Source: Kribbella voronezhensis
GTDB lineage: Bacteria; Actinomycetota; Actinomycetes; Propionibacteriales; Kribbellaceae
Assembly: GCF_004365175.1 (NCBI RefSeq)
Contig: NZ_SOCE01000001.1
Location: 1,599,154 to 1,663,153 of the forward strand
Direction: 5' to 3'
DNA length: 64,000 bases
Part shown: in pieces, positions 34,538 to 44,191 of the stretch
Numbering within the stretch: the first letter of the stretch is position 1
Layout: every line of letters begins with the position of its first letter
The notes under the pieces: model-generated
The model's input: the letters and a program-made list of their open reading frames with translations, nothing else
Told to the model about the DNA's origin: nothing
Database searches by the model: none
Translations under genes and position numbers: made by a program

Positions 34538-35617
34538 GTGGTCACCTCCGTCGACATCGCCGGCGTACCGGCCGACCGGATCCGGATAGCGCCGTCGCCG
34601 CTCGCGGAGCTCGGTGCAGTGCTGCACGTGCTCGCGGAGCCGCAGCATCATCCGGGCGCCGCTGGGGCCATGGCGAAGATCGCGGCTGCACTTCCGGCAG
34701 AGTTGGCCCCGGACCTCGAGGAATTCGGCCTGCTGTGGCGCTCGGGACGGGCCGACTTCCTGTTTCCGCCCGATCCACGGCCGACCCTGCGCGAGGAACT
34801 GGACGACGTCGACCACCTGGACGACGAGCGCTGGGTCGCCGCGGCGCTCGCCGCCCATCGGGCTGCCTCGCCGGCGCCGCAGCTGTGGTCGCCCTTGCGT
34901 GACGCCATCGTTCGGCAGCGGGCGCTGGCCGCGGCCCGCGCCCGAGGGCCACAGCAGGCCGCCTGGGCGGAGCGAGTACTGACCGATCCGCCGGCCGAGC
35001 GTGACCGGGTCCGTCGTTTTCTGCTCGCCTGCGAGTCGGCCTTCTTCGGCAAGGTCTGGGAAAGCGTCCGCCCGGCGCTCGCCGAGGAAGCCGACCGTCG
35101 ACGCTTCGAGCTGGCTCGCGAAGGCATCGGGGCCCTCGGCCGGATCTCGCCCGCGCTCAGCGTCGACACCGAGCGCGGCCTCCTGACGGTCGACAAGCTG
35201 CAGGACCAGAGCGCGGACGCACGCGGTGGCGGGATGACGCTGATTCCCAGCGCGTACGGCGCACCGCACCTGACCATCGTCTATGCGACCGGCTGGCAGC
35301 CAGTGCTGCACTACCCCGCACCAGGCTGGGATCCGCGTCCTGTGTTGCGGGTGGACGAGCTGGATGCTCGGTTGACGGCGCTCGCGCACCCACTACGGCT
35401 GCGGTTCTGCCGCACGCTCGCCCGAGGTCCGCACACGACGGGTGAGCTGGCCGACTTCTGGCAGGTGACGGCACCGGAGGTGTCCAGACACCTCGCGGTG
35501 CTGAAGGCCGCCGGGCTACTGATCTCCGCTCGCCGTGGGCGCTACGTGACCTACCGCCTGGACCTGGAGGCCTGCACCGGGCTTGGCCAGCAACTACTGG
35601 ACGTCCTCGGCCGCTGA
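34538..35617 (+). CDS. DUF5937/ArsR-type helix-turn-helix regulator
   Basis: The 359-residue protein has a long N-terminal alpha-helical domain (SPLAELGAVLHVLAEPQHHP) seen in actinobacterial regulators of the DUF5937 type. A C-terminal ArsR winged HTH follows (LTALAHPLRLRFCRTLARGP, VTAPEVSRHLAVLKAAGLLI, then RRGRYVTYRLDLEA). AGGAT lies before the GTG at 34538. It diverges from the MFS gene with a strong inverted repeat between them, so it is likely its repressor. It ends 28 bp before the convergent sigma-factor remnant. Confidence 0.85.
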   Translation: MVTSVDIAGVPADRIRIAPSPLAELGAVLHVLAEPQHHPGAAGAMAKIAAALPAELAPDLEEFGLLWRSGRADFLFPPDPRPTLREELDDVDHLDDERWVAAALAAHRAASPAPQLWSPLRDAIVRQRALAAARARGPQQAAWAERVLTDPPAERDRVRRFLLACESAFFGKVWESVRPALAEEADRRRFELAREGIGALGRISPALSVDTERGLLTVDKLQDQSADARGGGMTLIPSAYGAPHLTIVYATGWQPVLHYPAPGWDPRPVLRVDELDARLTALAHPLRLRFCRTLARGPHTTGELADFWQVTAPEVSRHLAVLKAAGLLISARRGRYVTYRLDLEACTGLGQQLLDVLGR

Positions 35618-35645
35618 ACGTGGGCCGCCGAGTTCTTCCCCGGTG

Positions 35646-36436
35646 TCAGCACGCCGCGGCCGGCAAGCTGGTCGGCAGACCGAAGGCAGGGAACAGTCCA
35701 GCGTCGTTGAACGACACGATGCGTGAGATCGCCCTGGCCGTCATCGTGATCACTTGCACCGCGTGCGGCTGGTAGGTCCCGTCCTGCCCACGTGAATAGA
35801 CCGCGACCGCGGGCTGTCCGTTGGCCGTGGTGCGAACCATCCGATAGGTGCCTGGGGCACCGACAACATGGTGCGCCAGGAACCGCCTCACCGCCGTACG
35901 GCCGAAGAACCACGCGACGTGCGGAGGCATTTCCAGTGCGATGTCTTCATGAAAGACCTCAGGACCACCCGTTGTCTGGCGGGCAGATGCTGCAGCGCAG
36001 CCACGAACGCGAGCCGGACGCTGTCGCGAGAACCTACGATCACCGCAGGATCGTGTGCTGTCTCGGCCGGTCCGTAGGGAAGCGGCTGAACCCACGCGCT
36101 GCTGCCCAGCTCGAAGGACAACGGCCGATCGGCATCGTCCGTCGGTGCGCCCAGGCCTGAGGGCAGTGAACGACGGCTGCGGTGTCCGAGCGCGGCCAAG
36201 CAGACATTGGTCGCGATCCGATACAGCCAGACACGCAGCGAGGAGCGCCCTTCGAAGCGCTCGAACGACCGCCACGCCCGGACGTAGGTTTCCTGCACCA
36301 GATCTTCCGCGTCGTCGAACGAACCCACGATCCGATAACAGTGCGCCGTCAGTTCGCTCCGGAACGGGTCCGTCAAGCGCACGAACTCCTCACTGACCAA
36401 CCCGCTGAAGCCCACACTCCCGCTCACCACAGCCAC
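35646..36436 (-). pseudogene. SigJ/SigG-like sigma factor gene with internal deletion and frameshift
   Basis: The first part (start GTG about 36436) reads sigma region 2 intact: [34 protein letters not shown] and [20 protein letters not shown]. It continues to the beginning of region 4 ([18 protein letters not shown]). The reading frame then runs out in meaningless sequence. The next frame picks up in the middle of the SnoaL-like domain ([19 protein letters not shown]) and ends at 35646 with GLPTSLP. About 80-100 codons covering the rest of region 4 and the first part of SnoaL are missing at the junction, near 35945-35960. The gene cannot make a working sigma factor. Confidence 0.8.
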
Positions 36437-36577
36437 CGTCACCCTCGCTGATTCGAATCCCTGCCGAGATGTAGACCGAAACGACGGCGGATTCTCATCG
36501 GTCTCCCCGGGCCACGGTGAGTTTTCGCGGTCCGCTCGATCTACACAGGTGTCCAACTCGGCAGGATGGAGATCGCA

Positions 36578-37462
36578 GTGACACACGAAACCGGACCAAG
36601 CTCCGCGCCATACCAGGAAGGAAAGATCTTCGTGCTCGTCCACGGCGGCGGGCACGGCGCCTGGGCGTTCGAACGGCTGACACCACTTCTCGTCCAGGAG
36701 GGCCACTACGTCGTCGCCCGGGACCTGCCGGGTCACGGACTTCGAGCACGTGTTCCCCGTTCCTACACGACCCGGCCCTTGCATGCGCAGGAGTTCGCCC
36801 ACGAGCCCTCGCCCATCGCGCACCTGAGGTTGGCCGACTACCGCGACCAGGTCATCGCGACCGTCCGCCGGCTCGCCGAACGGATGCCTGATCGCGAGAT
36901 CGTCCTGCTGGGACACAGTATGGCGGGGCTGATCCTCAACGAGGTCGGCGAAGCCGTCCCCGAACTCATCGGTCGCCTGGTCTATCTGTCCGCCTGGATG
37001 ACCGGCGACGGCACCGCATTCACCGACTACATGTCCGAACCCGAGTTCGCCACCGGCCTGATCCCGTCGATCCTGCTCGCCGACCCTGCCGTCGCCGGCG
37101 CACTGCGGATGGACTTCCGCTCGAACGACCCGGGATACCGCGCCGGCGTGAAGGCAGCGTTCGCCGCCGATGTCGAAGACGACGAGTGGGACGCCATCGC
37201 CAATCTCCTCAGTCCGGACACCCCCGCTGGTCCGCTGGCAGAACGGGTGACCGTCACCGCCGACCGATGGGGCCGCATCCCCCGGACGTACATCTGCTGC
37301 ACGAACGACCAGGCCCTCCCGCTCCCGGCCCAGCACCGCTTCGTCAAGGAAGCCGACCACCACACGCCCGGCAACCCCACCGACGTACGAGAGCTGCCGA
37401 CCAGCCACTCGCCGTTCGCCTCCGCCCCGGATCAACTGGCCGAAGCCCTCCTCCAGCTCTGA
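36578..37462 (+). CDS. Alpha/beta hydrolase
   Basis: The 294-residue protein has the alpha/beta hydrolase fold: oxyanion loop [20 protein letters not shown], nucleophile elbow [11 protein letters not shown] (Ser in G-H-S-M-A-G), and a late acidic/His pair ending in [12 protein letters not shown] (catalytic His). It resembles plant-type esterases of the salicylate-binding group. The GTG at 36578 (preceded by GGAG with a six-base spacer) is preferred over the ATG four codons upstream. The substrate is an unknown ester. A strong hairpin terminator lies downstream. Confidence 0.82.
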   Translation: MTHETGPSSAPYQEGKIFVLVHGGGHGAWAFERLTPLLVQEGHYVVARDLPGHGLRARVPRSYTTRPLHAQEFAHEPSPIAHLRLADYRDQVIATVRRLAERMPDREIVLLGHSMAGLILNEVGEAVPELIGRLVYLSAWMTGDGTAFTDYMSEPEFATGLIPSILLADPAVAGALRMDFRSNDPGYRAGVKAAFAADVEDDEWDAIANLLSPDTPAGPLAERVTVTADRWGRIPRTYICCTNDQALPLPAQHRFVKEADHHTPGNPTDVRELPTSHSPFASAPDQLAEALLQL

Positions 37463-37488
37463 CCGCGGGCAGGCTCAGGTTCACCTGG

Positions 37489-37519
37489 CAGCCGAACCCA
37501 GAGAGCCTGGGTTCGGCTG
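37489..37519. terminator. Bidirectional hairpin terminator, hydrolase/NmrA genes
   Basis: CAGCCGAACCCAG (37489-37501) and CTGGGTTCGGCTG (37507-37519) form a perfect 13-bp stem with a 5-nt loop. It lies in the 69-bp gap between the ends of two convergent genes and probably ends transcription from both sides. No long T-run follows, as is usual in actinomycetes. Confidence 0.8.
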
Positions 37520-37531
37520 TCGCCGGGTGGA

Positions 37532-38428
37532 TCAGGCCGGGGTGACGGTGTACTCCGAGTCGCCGCGGAAGGTGGCCGCGTTGAGGCGGGCGAACTCCAG
37601 GAACGACGTCGGTTCGACCTGGAAGCGGCGATGGGTGCCGAGGTCAACGGTCGAGTGACCGAGCCGGCTCCGCTCCTCGAACAGTTGCGCGAAGGCGCTC
37701 GCCCGGGCCGGTGGGTAGCCGGCTTGCATCCACTCCCGTTGCTTTTCCGCCGAGGTGACGTCCCGGTACTCGATCGGCTTGCCGATCGCCTCGGACAGGT
37801 ACTGCGCTGCCTCGGTCATCGTGAGTGCCTCGGGACCCGTCATCGCGTACGTCGTGTACTCGTGACCGTCCGTCGTCAGGACCTGATAGGCGATCTTCGC
37901 GATGTCCTGAATGGCGATCGGAGCGAGCGTCGTGTCGCCCAGCGGCAGCCGCAGCTCACCCGAACGAACCAGGTCCGGCACCTCCTCGAAGTACACCTCC
38001 ATGAACTGACTCGGACGCAGGACCGTCCACGGCATCCCGGACGCCACCAGGTAACGCAGGACCTGTTCATGGCTGCGCGTCGAGCGGAACCGCTCCGTGT
38101 CGAACCCGTCGATCGAGTCCTTGCCCGAGAACTTCACGATCTGCTCGACGCCGGCATTGCGCACAGCGTCGATGAACGTGCACTGGGTCTCGAGCAGCTG
38201 CGGGCCCGCGCCGGAGATCATCAACACCCGCCGTACTCCGGCCAGCGCCGGCTGCAACGTCTCGGGGTGAAGCATGTCGCCGTGCACGATCTGGACCCCC
38301 GGCAAGGTCGCCAGATCACCCACTTTCGCGGGATCGCGGACCAGTGCGCGCACCGGGTGGCCCTGCCGTGCGAACTCGCGGACGACGGCCGATCCCGGAC
38401 GGCCGTTCGCTCCGGTGACAAGGATCAT
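37532..38428 (-). CDS. NAD(P)-binding NmrA-family protein (QorB-like)
   Basis: The 298-residue protein begins MILVTGANGRPGSAVVREF and shows VRALVRDPAKVGDL, the strand 5 KFSGKDSIDGFDTERFRST region and LRPSQFMEVYFEEVPDLVR. It is an atypical SDR of the kind that reduces quinones or senses NADP(H). It is divergent from an HxlR-type regulator, the usual pairing in this family, with palindromes in the shared promoter. A second, broken copy of the same family lies at 41135-41863. Confidence 0.88.
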   Translation of the reverse strand: MILVTGANGRPGSAVVREFARQGHPVRALVRDPAKVGDLATLPGVQIVHGDMLHPETLQPALAGVRRVLMISGAGPQLLETQCTFIDAVRNAGVEQIVKFSGKDSIDGFDTERFRSTRSHEQVLRYLVASGMPWTVLRPSQFMEVYFEEVPDLVRSGELRLPLGDTTLAPIAIQDIAKIAYQVLTTDGHEYTTYAMTGPEALTMTEAAQYLSEAIGKPIEYRDVTSAEKQREWMQAGYPPARASAFAQLFEERSRLGHSTVDLGTHRRFQVEPTSFLEFARLNAATFRGDSEYTVTPA

Positions 38429-38480
38429 CGCTCACTTCTTCCTCTGGGGACTGGAAGCACGATGGTTACACAACAAAAGC

Positions 38481-38520
38481 AGTTGGTACAACTTCGGAAC
38501 TAGAGAGTTTAGTTTCCGAA
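38481..38520. promoter_or_regulatory. HxlR operator region with two inverted repeats
   Basis: AGTTGGTACAACT (38481-38493) is a palindrome with perfect 5-bp arms around GTA. TTCGGAA (38493-38499) and TTCCGAA (38514-38520) form a second inverted repeat. Both lie between the NmrA-type gene and the HxlR gene. AGT-rich symmetric sites of this kind with GTA centres are typical of HxlR-type regulators, but exact recognition is inferred. Confidence 0.55.
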
Positions 38521-38543
38521 CGGGCTCCGGTAGGCTGGCCGAC

Positions 38544-39221
38544 GTGGGAAACACGCGAACGTACAGCGACGCCTGCGCCGCCGCACATGCACTGGATCTG
38601 GTCGGTGAGCGCTGGGCGCTCCTGGTCGTCCGTGAACTGCTGCTCGGCCCCAAACGGTTCAGCGACCTCCGCGCGGGCCTGCCCGCCATCGGCCCGAACC
38701 GCCTGACCCAGCGGCTGCACGAGCTCGAAGAGTTCGGCATCGTGCGGCGCCGCAAGCTCGGGCCGCCCGCGCGGTCCTCGGTGTACGAGCTGACCGACTG
38801 GGGCCGGGAACTACAACCCGTCCTTGTGCACCTCGGTCGCTGGGGCCGGCACTCCCCCTTCCGGGACCTCGAGGCCGGGATCAGCGTCGACGCCCTGATG
38901 CTCGCCCTCACCGGTGACTTCGACGCCGCGGCCGGCCGCGAGCTGACCGCGACGTACGAACTCGTCTTCGGCGACGATCACCTCACCGTGCGCGTCAGCG
39001 ACGGCCGGATCGAGATCAGTCGCGCCGAGCCGGTCGCACCCGACGCGACGATCGCCACTGACACCAAGACTTTCGCCACTGTGCTGACCAAGAAGCGCCG
39101 GCTGCGAGAGGCGATCCGATCCGGAGACATCACCGCGTCGGGCGATGTCGCTTCCGTCCAGCGCCTCCTCGATTCCTTCCCCCGACCCGAGCCCGCAGCT
39201 GCCCCGATGGCAAGTGAGTAA
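38544..39221 (+). CDS. HxlR family transcriptional regulator with SCP2-like tail
   Basis: The 225-residue protein has an HxlR winged HTH (CAAAHALDLVGERWALLVVR, FSDLRAGLPAIGPNRLTQRL, then GPPARSSVYELTDWG). A C-terminal extension of about 115 residues follows, which matches the SCP2 sterol-carrier-like fold seen behind HxlR domains (VRVSDGRIEISRAEP). It senses an unknown redox or quinone-type signal and probably controls the divergent NmrA-type gene. The GTG at 38544 gives the expected start. The membrane-protein gene at 39214 overlaps its stop by 8 bp. Confidence 0.88.
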   Translation: MGNTRTYSDACAAAHALDLVGERWALLVVRELLLGPKRFSDLRAGLPAIGPNRLTQRLHELEEFGIVRRRKLGPPARSSVYELTDWGRELQPVLVHLGRWGRHSPFRDLEAGISVDALMLALTGDFDAAAGRELTATYELVFGDDHLTVRVSDGRIEISRAEPVAPDATIATDTKTFATVLTKKRRLREAIRSGDITASGDVASVQRLLDSFPRPEPAAAPMASE

Positions 39222-39630
39222 GGCGTCCCGCCCGGCCACGGCGACCGCGCTGCACACCGCCGCCGTCGCCGCTGTCGCGCTGCCCGCAATCGTGGCCGCT
39301 GCCTGGCTGGGGTCAGAGCTGGTCCCGTACGACGGCAGGCTGGCCATGGTTGCCGCCGTACCCGCCGCCTTCGCGGTCAGCCTGCTGACGGTCGGATTGC
39401 TCCGTGCGCGGAACGCCTTCATCGCCGGCCCACTGCTGGGCACTCTGCTGGCGGCCCTGGCCGGCGCCCATCTCCGGTACGACGTGTTGATTGCCAGCGG
39501 CAACCTTCATCCGCGATTGGAGAGGTTCGAGGAACTCTCGCTGGGTCTCGGTGTGGCGATCGCGCTGGTGTCCATCGTCTGCGCGGGAGTGAGCGGACAC
39601 CGGCGCCCCCGTGAATCCGCCACCGACTGA
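39214..39630 (+). CDS. Hypothetical four-helix membrane protein
   Basis: The 138-residue protein has about four TM helices (first near residues 10-31, AAVAAVALPAIVAAAWLGS; last near 115-132). No family motif is recognised. Its GTG overlaps the end of the HxlR gene (39214-39221), which implies translational coupling. It may be a membrane partner in the HxlR-controlled response, but nothing in the sequence shows this directly. Confidence 0.65.
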   Translation: MSKASRPATATALHTAAVAAVALPAIVAAAWLGSELVPYDGRLAMVAAVPAAFAVSLLTVGLLRARNAFIAGPLLGTLLAALAGAHLRYDVLIASGNLHPRLERFEELSLGLGVAIALVSIVCAGVSGHRRPRESATD

Positions 39631-39659
39631 ACCACCGAAGACCGGCGATCCTCGATGGT

Positions 39660-39663
<4 letters not shown>
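39627..39663. terminator. Bidirectional hairpin terminator over two convergent stop codons
   Basis: CTGAACCA-CCGA (39627-39638) and TCGA-TGGTTCAG (39652-39663) form a stem with one mismatch around a 13-nt loop. It covers the stop codons of the membrane-protein gene and of the lipoprotein gene, which converge here. Confidence 0.65.
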
Positions 39664-40505
<842 letters not shown>

Positions 40506-40520
40506 CGCGTTCTCCTGAGC

Positions 40521-40548
40521 GGCCGCCCCGGAGGCATCCGGGGCGGCC
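40521..40548 (-). terminator. Strong hairpin terminator behind the crystallin-like gene
   Basis: GGCCGCCCCGGA (40521-40532) and TCCGGGGCGGCC (40537-40548) form a perfect 12-bp stem with a GGCA loop. It lies 20 bases after the stop of the crystallin-like gene (40569) on the minus strand, and just upstream of the lipoprotein's ribosome binding site. Confidence 0.8.
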
Positions 40549-40568
40549 TGTCGTGATGGATCAGCGAA

Positions 40569-40985
40569 TCAGCAGGTCACGCGGAGAGCGCTGATGCGGT
40601 TGTCGCCGATCGCGTTGTCGGCGAGCTTGCCGTCGACCTGCCCCGGCCCCCACCAGTTCTGGGCCCCGCCGTAGTTGACGTCCTGGTAGACCGTCACTGA
40701 GCAGCCGTTGACCTTGATCGAGCTCGTCTCGTTGTCCATGTGATCGTTGCTGTCGGACCCGTTACGGTCTTTCCAGTAGTTGTTCCGCAGGTCGGCGTCG
40801 CTGCTGTTGAAGTCTCTCCAGTGGTCGGTGTTCTGGTCGTTGAAGTAGTTGTTCTCGTACAGGCAGACTCGTTCAGTGCCGCACGACGAGTAACTTCCGG
40901 CACTGGCAGGCAGCGCGGTCCCCACCGCGGCTGCGCCGGCGGCGAGAAGTACGACGGCGACCGGGCGGAGCTTCCTGATCTGCAT
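40569..40985 (-). CDS. Secreted beta/gamma-crystallin-like protein (peptidase inhibitor I36 family)
   Basis: The 138-residue protein has a signal peptide (MQIRKLRPVAVVLLAAGAAA) cleaved after the ASA of LPASA, then about 100 residues with the SMPI/I36 crystallin pattern: CLYENNYFNDQNTDHWRDF, Asp/Asn-rich loops that can bind calcium, and CSVTVYQDVNYGGAQNWWGP. Four Cys (CGTERVC, GCSVTV, VTC) suit two disulfides. GGAGG lies before the ATG at 40985. Such proteins are extracellular metallopeptidase inhibitors; an M4 protease is encoded nearby at 42062. Confidence 0.85.
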   Translation of the reverse strand: MQIRKLRPVAVVLLAAGAAAVGTALPASAGSYSSCGTERVCLYENNYFNDQNTDHWRDFNSSDADLRNNYWKDRNGSDSNDHMDNETSSIKVNGCSVTVYQDVNYGGAQNWWGPGQVDGKLADNAIGDNRISALRVTC

Positions 40986-41134
40986 GTGACCTCCAGCTGG
41001 GCGGAGAGCCGAGCTCTCCAAGAGTCTTCCTGTCACCTGTACAGACCAGCGCCGACCGCCGAACGAATCGCGACGACGACGATGAAGTCACCACTGAGTG
41101 CTCACTCGACGGAGAACGCCAGCCAGACTTCGAT

Positions 41135-41863
41135 GCGTTGGTCACGGGCCTTTCGCCGCTGAAGACGCCCGCGTGCCGTCGGCAGAACTCGGCGAACGTG
41201 GTCGGCCTCACCTCGAAGGCCTGATGGGTGCTCAGGTCCACCCTCGACTCGTCGGCGCCCTTGCGTCGTTGACTGAACAGCTCGTGCATGGCGTCGGTGA
41301 AGTAGGCCGGAACTCCGGCGTCGAGCATCGCTTTGCTCTTGTCGTCCGGATCGATGTCGACGTACCGGACCGGCCGGCCGATGGCCGCCGAGATCGTCGC
41401 GGCCACCTGGTCGACTGTGAGTGCCTCGGGTCCGGTGAGCTCGTAGCGCTTGGACTCATGGCCATCGCTGTGCAGAAGCGAGACCCGACCGCTCCAGGTA
41501 GTCCTCGACCTCGGCATGCATCCGGGCGAACCGGAACTCCGCGTCCGGCCAGCAACCCATGCCGGAGAACTTGACGATGTGGCGGGCGCGCGCCTTCTTC
41601 GCGGAATCGATGAACGATGTCTGGGTCCCGACGAGATCAGGAGCTACTGTCGAGATCAACAGGACCTTGTCGACGCCCTCGAGCGCTTCGGTCAAGGTGT
41701 CCGGTTTCGCCAGGTCGCCTTCGACGACCTCGACGTACGGCGGCACGTCCGCGCCGACGGTGGAGCGGTCTCGTACCAGTGCACGGACAGGCAATGCGCG
41801 GCGGACGAACTCGCCGACGATGGCCGGCCCGCTTTCGCCGGTCGCGCCGGTGACCAGAATCAT
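41135..41863 (-). pseudogene. NmrA-family NAD(P)-binding gene with internal deletion and frameshift
   Basis: The N-terminal part (start ATG at 41863) reads MILVTGATGESGPAIVGEF, VRALVRDRSTVGADVPPYVE and FSGMGCWPDAEFRFARMHAE, ending at an early stop near 41456. The C-terminal part resumes in another frame with LLHSDGHESKRYELTGPEAL and STHQAFEVRPTTFAEF. At the junction, near 41470-41490, about 50-55 codons around the L-R-P-x-x-F-M region are missing compared with the intact relative at 37532. The C-terminal frame also lacks its normal stop. Confidence 0.8.
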
Positions 41864-42015
41864 GATCGATCGTCCTTCTCTCGGTGTCCGGATGGTCCGC
41901 AGTTGCAGACCCGGTCCACCTGTAGATCCGAACGCCGACCAGAGCTCATCGGTCCGGAACCGCGCAGTACGGCGTACTCGCTCAGCGCTGCACGGGATTG
42001 TGACACGCGCTGTCG

Positions 42016-42042
42016 GGGCGCTCCCGCGATGCGGGAGCGCCC
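42016..42042 (-). terminator. Hairpin terminator of the M4 protease gene
   Basis: GGGCGCTCCCGC (42016-42027) and GCGGGAGCGCCC (42031-42042) form a perfect 12-bp stem with a GAT loop, 20 bases beyond the protease stop codon at 42062 on the minus strand. No T-run follows. Confidence 0.8.
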
Positions 42043-42061
42043 TCGAATGCCGCTTTTGGGT

Positions 42062-43879
42062 TCAGCGGAGGGCGGCCGGCGCGTTTGCTGCGGTCACGTT
42101 CACCGCTGCCCAGGCCTTGTTGACCGTCGTGTACTCCGTGCTCGCCGCGCCGTAGAGGTCGGCGGCGGCCTGGAGCGTGGCGACGCGGGCGTCGTGGAAG
42201 TCGGTGGTGGAGACCATGTACCGCGTCATTGCCCGGTAGAAGATCGCGGTGGCCTTGGTGCGGCCGATGCCGGCGACCACGGAGCCGTCGTACGTCGGCG
42301 AGTTGTAGTTCACGCCACCGATCGTCTTTGCGCCGCTGCCTTCCGCGAGCAGGTAGTAGGCGTGCGAGGAGATGCCGGAACCAGCGTGCACCTCGGTGTC
42401 GTACGCCGCCTTCGACCAGTAGTCGACGGTGCCTTCGAGCTTGTCGAGCGAGGGGTGGTCCAGTCGACGCAGGAACTTCTGCGCCAGGCCGAGCTGTTCA
42501 CCGACCAGGTAGTTCGGCGGAATGTTCGGGTTGTTGGTGGCGAACTCGGTGCTGGAACCGAAGATGTCCGCGAGCGACTCGTTGAGGGCGCCCGGCTCGC
42601 CGAACTGGCTGCCCCGCCAGTCGATACGGGTGGGCTCGAGGGCGGCGGTGGCGGCGACGACGCCGTGGCTGAGCTCGTGGCCGGTCACGTCGAGCACGAC
42701 CAGCGGCTTGGTGAAGGTCGCGCCGTCACCGTCGCCGTACAGCATGCAGTCGCAGTCCGGGTCCCAGTACGCGTTGCCGAGGTTCTGGCTGTAGTGGACG
42801 AGCGCGTGGGCGCCGGCGCCGTCGTTCTTGATGCCGTTGCGGCCGAAGGTGGACTTGTAGAAGTCGAAGGTCTTCGTGATGCCGTACTGCGCGTCCACAG
42901 CGGGCTTGGTGAGGTCGCTGAGGCCCCACTTGTTGGTGGTGGAGGTGAAGCTGCTGCCCGCGGAGAAGTCGTTGGTGTCGGTGTTGCGTGCGGTGCGGGT
43001 CTGGGTGTTGCCGCGGGTCGAGTCCTTGAGGAGGTAGGCGGTCGCGGCGGTCTGGACGGTGTTGAGCGGGACGACACCCGCGAAGAGCGAGGTGCCGGAG
43101 CCGACCGCGGCGGCCGGGTAGGTGACCGCCGTCGCCGCGGGTGCGGCGAGAGCCGAGGAGGACTTGCCGGTGGCGAAGCCCGACTTCGGGGTGGCCGGGG
43201 CGCCGAGCTTGCGCAGCTTGGCCTGGACCTGGGGCGTGATGAAGGAATCGTTGACCGCAGCGTTGCTGATCAGCGCGCCGGTCAGGGCGTTGATCAGGAC
43301 CTCTCGGACCGGGGATTCCTTACTGCTGCTGTTCACGACCCGTACCTGGTAGGCGAGCGTGGCGCCCGACTCACCCGCGCTCAGCACGAGCTGCGCCTCG
43401 GCTGCCGTGCCCTTGCCCGCGGCGGCGGCCTTCTCCTTGGCCTGACCTGTCGTCAGCTTCGGGCTGACCGTGTCGGCCTTGAGGACCTGCTTGTACGCAC
43501 GGGTCACGCCGATCCAGGAGGACCTGGCGTCGAGGTGGACGACGAGGTCACCACGCAGTACCGGAAGTCCCTTGTGGGTCCGGCTGAAACGGACGTGCTG
43601 CTTGCCATCGGGGTCCACCAGTGCGTCGACGGCCGTGAGCTTGTCGTCCTTGCCCAGCCCGGTGGCCTCAGGGTGGGCGAGGGCCGCGGTGGTCGCCGCG
43701 GTGATGACCGCCTTCGCGGCCTGCACCGTCTGCTTGGCCGGCGCCGAGTTGTCGACGGGTCGCGCGGCGGCCGAGGGGACCTGCGTTGCCAGGGCGCTGC
43801 CTGCGGTGGTGGCGGCCAGAGCCGCTACGGCAGCAGCGGCGATCGCCATGGACAGGCGATGTCTGTGGGGTCTACGCAT
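42062..43879 (-). CDS. Thermolysin-type neutral metallopeptidase (M4 family)
   Basis: The 605-residue preproprotein has a Tat/Sec-type signal peptide (MRRPHRHRLSMAIAAAAVAA), an FTP/PepSY propeptide (about residues 55-210) and an M4 catalytic domain. The HExxH zinc motif is in VVLDVTGHELSHGVV, the third zinc ligand in NESLADIFG, and the catalytic His in GISSHAYYLLAEG. It is secreted and self-processed to digest proteins outside the cell. The related I36 inhibitor gene is about 1 kb downstream on the same strand. A strong hairpin ends its transcript. Confidence 0.95.
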   Translation of the reverse strand: MRRPHRHRLSMAIAAAAVAALAATTAGSALATQVPSAAARPVDNSAPAKQTVQAAKAVITAATTAALAHPEATGLGKDDKLTAVDALVDPDGKQHVRFSRTHKGLPVLRGDLVVHLDARSSWIGVTRAYKQVLKADTVSPKLTTGQAKEKAAAAGKGTAAEAQLVLSAGESGATLAYQVRVVNSSSKESPVREVLINALTGALISNAAVNDSFITPQVQAKLRKLGAPATPKSGFATGKSSSALAAPAATAVTYPAAAVGSGTSLFAGVVPLNTVQTAATAYLLKDSTRGNTQTRTARNTDTNDFSAGSSFTSTTNKWGLSDLTKPAVDAQYGITKTFDFYKSTFGRNGIKNDGAGAHALVHYSQNLGNAYWDPDCDCMLYGDGDGATFTKPLVVLDVTGHELSHGVVAATAALEPTRIDWRGSQFGEPGALNESLADIFGSSTEFATNNPNIPPNYLVGEQLGLAQKFLRRLDHPSLDKLEGTVDYWSKAAYDTEVHAGSGISSHAYYLLAEGSGAKTIGGVNYNSPTYDGSVVAGIGRTKATAIFYRAMTRYMVSTTDFHDARVATLQAAADLYGAASTEYTTVNKAWAAVNVTAANAPAALR

Positions 43880-44191
43880 GTCGATTCCTTACTGGGGCGG
43901 GAGGGGATCGGCTCAAAGTGCGCGATTCCGTTCGAAGTGACCAGCACTTGAACGGCTATGGATCTGTGAGAGAAAGATTTGCACCATCGGCCACCGCCAA
44001 AGACATCCCAGCTGGCCATAACCTTCGACCTATAGAGCCAAACCCGCCTCCAGCTCGGCGGCCGGGCTGGCACTGCAACCTGCCCTGTCGTTGGCGGCGA
44101 GCAAACTCCGCTGTGCCTACGATGAAGTCGATCGATTGGAGACGGCAGTTGGACGAACTCCCGCGCGACAAGTGTCTGTCGGTAGCTCGAC
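43880..44191. promoter_or_regulatory. 312-bp region upstream of the protease and kinase genes, with an imperfect inverted repeat
   Basis: CCGTTCGAAGTG (43928-43939) and CACTTGAACGG (43945-43955) pair over about 11 bp with one bulged G. They lie 50-75 bp upstream of the protease start, where an operator or leader hairpin is plausible. No gene is supported in the rest; TATAG-type sequence around 44030 might belong to a promoter. Confidence 0.4.

Noticed and set aside
36445..36475. GATTCGAATCCC, resembling a tRNA T-arm
   Set aside because: The flanking bases cannot form a 5-bp T-stem and no acceptor or anticodon arm is near on either strand.
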